The position numbers and the translations under genes were made by a program. 49,024 nt of DNA. Source: Pseudonocardia sp. CNS-004. Its GTDB lineage: Bacteria > Actinomycetota > Actinomycetes > Mycobacteriales > Pseudonocardiaceae. Positions 44,045 through 49,024 of this stretch are shown in pieces (position 1 is the stretch's first letter; every line of letters starts with the position of its first letter). The DNA is taken from contig MKJV01000116.1 of the NCBI GenBank assembly GCA_001942185.1, forward strand, positions 1 through 49,024, written 5' to 3'. The notes under the pieces were generated by a model. It was given only the letters and a program-made list of their open reading frames with translations. It was not told where the DNA came from and did no database searches.

Positions 44045-45978
44045 TCAGGCCTCTGCCGTGGTGCGTCCGCCCAGGTGGCGGGCGAGGAACCGCTCCAGGG
44101 TGCGGTAGAGCTCGATGTTGCTGTCCGGGTTGATGAACCAGTGGCCCTCCCGTTCGTTGAGCAGGTACTCGACCTCGGCGCCGCGGGCCCGCAGCGCCTC
44201 GACGACCCGGTCGGAGTTGCTGCGGTGCACCCGCAGGTCGTTCGCGCCGTGGATGAGCAGCACCGGGGCGGTGATGTCGTCGACCCGGGTGATCGGGGAC
44301 CGGGCGAGCATGTCGGCCTCCTGCTCGGGGATGTCCGGGTCGCCCATGTAGCGGACGTAGCTGTTCACGAGCATGCGCCGGGCGAACGGGACGATGCGTG
44401 CGCTGAGGTCGACCAGGTCGGACATGCCGGTGTAGCTGATCGCGGCGGCGAACCGGTGCGGGGTGAAGGCGGCCCCGACGAGTGCCGCATAGCCGCCGTA
44501 GGAGCTGCCGTAGATCGCGACCCGGTCGCGGTCGGTGTAGCCCTGTGCGATGGCCCAGTCCAGGGCGTCGATGACGTCGTCGTGCATGCGGCCGGCGAAC
44601 TGGCCGATCGCGGCTTGGGTGTGGGCCTTGCCGTAGCCGGTGGAGCCGCGGAAGTCGACCTGCAGCACGGCGTAGCCGCGGTTGGCCAGCAGCTGCACCT
44701 CCGGGTCGTAGCCCCAGCTGTCGCGGTACCAGGGGCCGCCGTGCAGCAGCACGACGGTCGGCAGGTCGCGAGCTCCGTCCCGATCGGCAGGGTCAGGTGA
44801 CACTGTAGGTCGAGGCCGTCGCGGGCGGTGATGGTGATGGGGGTGACCGGGGCCAGCCGGGCCGGGTCCAGGTGCGGGTAGGGGCGGAACAGCCGGCGCG
44901 CGGTGCCGGCGGTGTGGTCGTAGGACCAGGTGACGCGGGGGTCGCGGTCGTGGGTGAAGTCGACGACCCAGCGCATGCCGGTGGTGTCGCAGGAGACGTG
45001 GGCGAGGTCGCCGTCGGACAGCTCGGCCAGCCGGGGGAGGACCTCGGCGAAGCGCGGGTCGAGGGCGTGGATCTCCTGACGGGCACCGAGATACCGCGCG
45101 CCGAGCAGCTCTCCGTCGCCGGGGTGCACGATCAGCGAGGACGGGAAGCGCTGGTCGGCCTCGGGCCGCGGGGTGTCGAGGTCGAACACCGGGTGGCTGT
45201 CGACCCCGATCTGCTCGCCGGTGTCGAGGTCGACCCGGACCAGGCGGGTGCGGTCCGAGCCGCGCGCCGACCCGATCCACAGTCCCGCTCCGTCCGGGGT
45301 CGGGACGGAGGGGGAGACGCCGAAGGGATGGTCGAGCCCGGAGAACCGGCTGATCAGGTGGGGCTCACCCGCGTTCCAGTCGGACAGCAGGTGCGTGCCG
45401 TCCTCGGTGATGCCGAAGGTGAGGATGCGTCCGGTCGGCGTGTACACCCAGCCGACGACGTCGCCGGGGTTTGCGGCGAGCAGGCTCAGCCGGCCGCTGT
45501 CGAGGTCGAGCTCGTGCAGGTCGATCAGCTCGGGGCTGCGCCCGTTGAGCTCGACGATCACCGTTCCGGGATCCGGGGTGAGCTGGGTTCGGGTCACGCG
45601 CACACCGTCGATCGGGGTGAGGTCGGCCGCGGGCAGTTCGGGGCGGGCCGGGTCGACCCGGTACAGGTGGGCGTTCTCGTCGCCGTCGTTGTCTTGGAGG
45701 AACAGCAGGAACCGGGAGTCGGCCGACCAGAAGAACGTCTCGATGCTGCGGCGGTCGTCGGAGGTCACACGCCGGGCCGCCGGGTCGTCCGGGGCGTCCG
45801 TGTCGGGCCAGTCGCCGTCCAGGTCGCGGACGAACACGTTGAGCCGGCTCTGCCCGACACCCTCGGGCCATGGGGCGAGGTAGGCGACGCGCCTGCCGTC
45901 CGGGGAGATCTGGGCACGGCTGCGGGCAGGTGGGCCGAAGAACTCCTCGACGGTGATCAGCGCGGGTAGGGCCGTCAC
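44045..45978 (-). CDS. S9-family prolyl oligopeptidase/acylaminoacyl peptidase 1, one frameshift
   Basis: About 644 residues, GTG at 45978 with GGAGGT upstream. The N-terminal 380 residues form a beta-propeller with repeated blades (QISPDGRRVAYLAP, FFWSADSRFLLFLQDNDGDE, SDRTRLVRVDLDTGEQIGVD). A one-base loss near 44770 precedes the hydrolase domain: VVLLHGGPWYRDSWGYDPEV, LLANRGYAVLQVDFRGSTGY, nucleophile GSSYGGYAALVGAA, acid in HGANDLRVHRSNSD and base in NEREGHWFINPD. No signal peptide, so it is cytosolic. Such enzymes cut short peptides after Pro or remove acylated residues. It shares a divergent promoter with a paralogue. Confidence 0.88.
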
Positions 45979-45989
45979 GGGGCACCTCC

Positions 45990-46190
45990 AGGTGTCGTGT
46001 CGTGGACACCTCCGATTCCAGACCGTGACGTTGCGTCCTACTCAAGGCCGATCGCCCGACCGTGTGCCGGTCCTCGCACAGTGCCGCACACCGGTCCGTG
46101 AACCGCGGTGTCGCCCTACGTGGCTTCTACCGACGCGAAGGTGCCGTCGGCGCCAGGAGGCTGAGGCGAGAGGTGTCGAACGGATCGGCA
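45990..46190. promoter_or_regulatory. Conserved divergent promoter between the two S9 peptidases
   Basis: It contains AGGTGTC, 8 nt, GACACCT (45990-46011), TCCGATTCCAGACCGTGACG just after, and, near 46119-46190, the words TACGTGGCTTCTACCGACGC, GAAGGTGCCGT and GAGGTGTCGAACGGATC. All are kept at 29837-30045 in the duplicated remnant, while the sequence between them is diverged. The dyad lies 12 bases upstream of the peptidase 1 start and overlaps its leader. Confidence 0.7.
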
Positions 46191-46253
46191 TCGAGAGTGA
46201 TGGAGGCCCCGCCTGCTCTGTCCGCCGCCCCGCCACCCTTCGAAAGGAATGAC

Positions 46254-48185
46254 ATGACCGCCTCGGACACGCAGCCGAGACTCATCGAGGTCGAGGAGTT
46301 CTTCGCCGACCCGGGGTTCATCGTGCCCACCATCTCCCCGGACGGCACCCGTATCGCCTACCTCGCCCCGCACCGCGGGCGGCGCAACGTCTGGGTCCGC
46401 GGCGTGGACCAGACCGACGACGACGCCGTCCCGGTCACCTCCGACACCCGCCGCGGCATCACCACCTACCACTGGACCGACGACCCGCGGTGGCTGCTCT
46501 ACCAGCAGGACACCGACGGCAACGAGGACTGGCACCTGTACCGCGTCGACCTCGACGACCCGGCCGCCCCGGCCCTCGACCTCACCCCGATGGGGCCCGG
46601 GTCGCGGGTCTTCGCCGTCGAGCCTCTGCCCGCGATGCCCGGCACCGTTCTGGTCTGGATGAACCCGCGCGGCGGCACCATCGACGTCTTCCGCGTCGAC
46701 GTCGCTCCGGCGAGGTCGTGCTCCACCACGAGGAGGCCGATCCGTTGGCCGCCACGCTGCTCGACCGCCGGGGGGAGCCGTGCGTTCCGGGTGGCGACCG
46801 AGGAGGACGGGACGATCGTCGTCTCCGGGATCGACCGCATCACCGGAGCCGTCCGACCGCTGCGGCGGATGGGCGGGGCCGAGTACCCGCTGGGCGTTCA
46901 GCCGCAGCTGGTCACCCCGCGCGGCGACGGCCTGCTGGTCGGTTCCTTCTCCGGTGGCGATGACCTGCGGCTGGTCCGCATCGACCGCGAGACCGGCGAG
47001 GAGACCGTCGTCGCGGGCGTGCCGGACCGGAGCCTGGACAACTTCGGCATCCTGGCCCCCGGGGTGCTGCCGCCCGCGGTGTACACCCACCGCGGCACGG
47101 GGGAGCCGATCGCCGCCCGGTTCGTCGCCGACCGCCCGCTCATCGAGGTGCTGGACCCGGAGTTCGCGCCGGTGTACGCCGAGCTGGCGGCGCTGTCCGA
47201 CGGGGTGCTCGGCACGCTGTCCTCCGACGTGTCCGGTCGACGGTGGATCGCCACGTTCCTCCACGACCGCGAGCCGGGTGTGACCTGGTTCTACGACCAC
47301 GCCACCGGCGAGAAGCGTCGCCTGTTCCAGCCTTTCCCGGACCTGGACGCCGCCGACCTGGCCCCGATGGTGCCGGTGCGCTTCCCCGCCCGGGACGGGC
47401 TCGAGCTGCCCGGCTACCTCACCCTGCCGAACGGTGGGGCGCCGCGGAACCTGCCGATGGTGCTGCTGGTGCACGGCGGCCCGTGGTCCCAGGACCTCTG
47501 GGGCTACAACCCGGAGGTGCAGCTGCTGGCCAACCGGGGCTACGCGGTGCTGCAGGTCAACTTCCGCGGCTCCACCGGGTACGGGCGCCGCCATCTGACC
47601 GCGGCCGTCGGCGAGTTCGGTCGGGCCATGCAGGACGACCTCGTCGACGCCGTCGAGTGGGCGGTCGCGCAGGGCTACGCCGATCCCGCCCGGGTCGGCA
47701 TCTTCGGTGTCTCCTACGGCGGGTACGCCGCGCTGGTGGGGATCACCGGCACCCCGGACCTGTTCGCTGCCGCGGTCGACTACGTGGGTGTTTCCGACCT
47801 GGTCACCGCCGTGCGGGCCCTGCCGCCGTTCACCCGTCGCTACAACGCCAACAGCTGGTACCGCTACGTCGGTGACCCGGACGTGCCCGAGCAGGAGGCC
47901 GACATGCGCGCTCGCTCGCCGATCACCCTGGTCGACCGCATCCGGACCCCGCTGCTGGTCGCCCAGGGCGCCAACGACGTCCGCGTGCCGCAGGAGCAGT
48001 CCGACCGCATCGTCGCGTCGTTGCGCGAGCGCGGCGTCCCGGTGGAGTACCTGCTCGCCGAGGACGAGGGCCACGGCTTCGAGAACGAGGAGAATCGGCT
48101 CCGGTTGTACCGGGCCGTCGAACGCCATCTCGCCCGGCACCTGGGCGGGCGACGCGGCACCACGTCCGACGTGGACGCGGCATGA
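46254..48185 (+). CDS. S9-family prolyl oligopeptidase/acylaminoacyl peptidase 2, locally frame-swapped
   Basis: 643 residues, ATG with AAAGGA seven bases upstream. Propeller region: LIEVEEFFADPGFIVPTISP, then RGITTYHWTDDPRWLLYQQD and TDGNEDWHLYRVDLDDPAAP. Hydrolase domain: VLLVHGGPWSQDLWGYNPEV, nucleophile GVSYGGYAALVGIT, acid GANDVRVPQEQSD, base AEDEGHGFENEEN. Between about 46707 and 46780 the frame is wrong: the neighbouring frame gives the expected GEVVLHHEEADPLAATLLDR, so a one-base loss and a one-base gain cancel. It is a paralogue of the divergent gene. The stop overlaps the start of the next gene (ATGA), so the three downstream genes form an operon. Confidence 0.88.
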   Translation: MTASDTQPRLIEVEEFFADPGFIVPTISPDGTRIAYLAPHRGRRNVWVRGVDQTDDDAVPVTSDTRRGITTYHWTDDPRWLLYQQDTDGNEDWHLYRVDLDDPAAPALDLTPMGPGSRVFAVEPLPAMPGTVLVWMNPRGGTIDVFRVDVAPARSCSTTRRPIRWPPRCSTAGGSRAFRVATEEDGTIVVSGIDRITGAVRPLRRMGGAEYPLGVQPQLVTPRGDGLLVGSFSGGDDLRLVRIDRETGEETVVAGVPDRSLDNFGILAPGVLPPAVYTHRGTGEPIAARFVADRPLIEVLDPEFAPVYAELAALSDGVLGTLSSDVSGRRWIATFLHDREPGVTWFYDHATGEKRRLFQPFPDLDAADLAPMVPVRFPARDGLELPGYLTLPNGGAPRNLPMVLLVHGGPWSQDLWGYNPEVQLLANRGYAVLQVNFRGSTGYGRRHLTAAVGEFGRAMQDDLVDAVEWAVAQGYADPARVGIFGVSYGGYAALVGITGTPDLFAAAVDYVGVSDLVTAVRALPPFTRRYNANSWYRYVGDPDVPEQEADMRARSPITLVDRIRTPLLVAQGANDVRVPQEQSDRIVASLRERGVPVEYLLAEDEGHGFENEENRLRLYRAVERHLARHLGGRRGTTSDVDAA

Positions 48186-48901
48186 ACCCGGCCGAGGAGC
48201 CCGACTTCTCCGGGCTGCGCGCGACGTACATCAACTGCACCCTCAACCGCTCCCCCGGCCGCAGCCACACCCAGGGCGTGATCGACCGCAGCGTCGCGAT
48301 CATGGAGGCGAACGGGGTCACCGTGGACCAGTTCCGCGCCGTCGACCACGACATCGCCACCGGCGTCCGCCCGGACATGACCGAGCACGGGTGGGACACC
48401 GACGAGTGGCCCGCGCTGCTGACCCGGGTGCTGGCCGCCGACATCCTGGTCATCGGCGGGCCGATCTGGCTCGGCGACAACAGCTCGGTGACCCGCCGGG
48501 TGATCGAGCGGCTCTACGGGTACTCCGGGGTGCTCAACTCCCGCGGCCAGTACGCCTACTACGGGCGGGTCGGCGGCTGCCTGCTCACCGGCAACGAGGA
48601 CGGGCTCAAGCACTGCGCGATGAGCATCCTGTTCAGCCTGCAGCACATCGGGTTCACGGTGCCGCCCCAGTCCGACGCGGGCTGGCTCGGTGAGGTCGGG
48701 CCCGGCCCCTCCTACCTCGACGAGGGCTCCGGCGGCCCGGACAACGACTTCACCAACCGCAACGTCGCGTTCATGACCTACAACCTGCTCCACCTCGCGT
48801 CGATGATCCGGCGCGCCGGTGGGTTCCCGGCCTACGGCAACCAGCGCACGGCCTGGGACGCCGGCACCCACCCCGACCACGCCAACCCGGAGTACCGATG
48901 A
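48182..48901 (+). CDS. Flavodoxin-fold NAD(P)H-dependent FMN reductase-like protein
   Basis: 239 residues. Rossmann-like flavodoxin start: GLRATYINCTLNRSPGRSHT, with the FMN phosphate loop at about residues 17-30, then ILVIGGPIWLGDNSSVTRRV, where GGPIW is the family signature, and GGCLLTGNEDGLKHCAMSIL with SLQHIGFTVPPQSDAGWLGE. It overlaps the peptidase stop by 4 bases and the next gene by 4 bases, so it is translationally coupled on both sides. Likely reduces a quinone or flavin with NAD(P)H. Why it is joined to a peptidase is unknown. Confidence 0.88.
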   Translation: MNPAEEPDFSGLRATYINCTLNRSPGRSHTQGVIDRSVAIMEANGVTVDQFRAVDHDIATGVRPDMTEHGWDTDEWPALLTRVLAADILVIGGPIWLGDNSSVTRRVIERLYGYSGVLNSRGQYAYYGRVGGCLLTGNEDGLKHCAMSILFSLQHIGFTVPPQSDAGWLGEVGPGPSYLDEGSGGPDNDFTNRNVAFMTYNLLHLASMIRRAGGFPAYGNQRTAWDAGTHPDHANPEYR

Positions 48902-49024
48902 GCAGCGCTGAGACGACCGACTCCGCGACGGGCTGGCCGAGCCTGCGGGTCTCGGACTGGACCCCCACCCGCGACACCCTGCACATGTGGACCCAGATCG
49001 TGGGCAAGATCCGCATGGCGCACG
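48898..49024 (+). CDS. DUF5996 family protein, N-terminal part only
   Basis: 42 codons before the window ends. After a short leader the text is GWPSLRVSDWTPTRDTLHMW and TQIVGKIRMAH, the conserved start of DUF5996 (W-P-x-L ... TLHMWTQIVGK.R). Function unknown. ATG overlaps the previous stop (ATGA). The remainder lies to the right of the window. Confidence 0.85.
   Translation, partial: MSSAETTDSATGWPSLRVSDWTPTRDTLHMWTQIVGKIRMAH

Noticed and set aside
46116..48140. 674-codon minus-strand frame opposite S9 peptidase 2
   Set aside because: The propeller and catalytic motifs are all on the plus strand.
1..49024. CRISPR arrays, tRNA or rRNA genes
   Set aside because: No regularly spaced 20-40 nt direct repeats with unique spacers were seen; the 64-8-64 element is paired, palindromic and dispersed. 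No TTCGAATC-type T-arm with matching acceptor stem or rRNA segment was recognised.

Overview
The window looks like a chromosomal segment of a high-GC actinomycete, most probably in or near the Pseudonocardiaceae. That placement rests on base composition, a WhiB regulator, an XRE/DUF397 pair, an actinobacterial SAM methyltransferase of the DUF574 type, an MbtH-like protein, a SigG-type ECF factor and LAL-type LuxR regulators. No rRNA, tRNA, CRISPR array or replication origin was found.

Left part (1-16.7 kb). A partial membrane-protein gene runs off the left edge, where the first 152 bases are almost exactly repeated. Then come a DUF2071 protein, a lipoprotein, a MarR/DHA2 drug-efflux pair, a trypsin-like protease with a membrane anchor, an orphan MbtH gene with an iron-box-like site, an alpha/beta hydrolase, an orphan antitoxin, a second MarR/DHA2 pair (divergent), a SigG-type sigma factor, an F420/FMN-binding split-barrel protein, an XRE/DUF397 pair, an orphan fructose-type PTS EIIC, an MFS carrier and a YjbR protein.

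Middle (16.7-32 kb). A P1B-4 type metal ATPase (SPC and HEGST motifs) is divergent from an ArsR regulator. A TetR gene with two clear operator dyads is divergent from a PaoABC-like molybdenum aldehyde oxidoreductase operon. These are followed by a luciferase-like oxidoreductase, a 14-TM MFS pump and a methyltransferase. At 28.4-30.1 kb lies a shrunken copy of the module found at 42-46 kb: the tail of a LAL regulator, a decayed S9 peptidase and the peptidase promoter, which now faces an SDR gene.

Right part (32-49 kb). There is an IS30 fragment fused to a truncated split-barrel gene, then remains of a small-molecule catabolic cluster (SRPBCC, RraA-like, RidA-like, hydrolase fragments, chloroperoxidase-like hydrolase). 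Next are a dead class A beta-lactamase fused in frame to a MerR gene and a WhiB gene. Two tandem LAL regulators share a 343-base identical tract. Two divergent S9 peptidases follow, one with a tiny membrane ORF behind it, and then a translationally coupled flavodoxin-fold reductase and DUF5996 gene.

Two themes run across the window. (1) A dispersed intergenic repeat: 64-nt imperfect palindromes in tandem pairs separated by 8 nt, at five loci, twice preceded by a second larger dyad. (2) Single-base indels break about 15 otherwise well-conserved genes. Many look like sequencing errors in GC runs, while a smaller set (beta-lactamase, LAL/S9 remnants, IS30/PPOX chimera, hydrolase fragments) is true decay.
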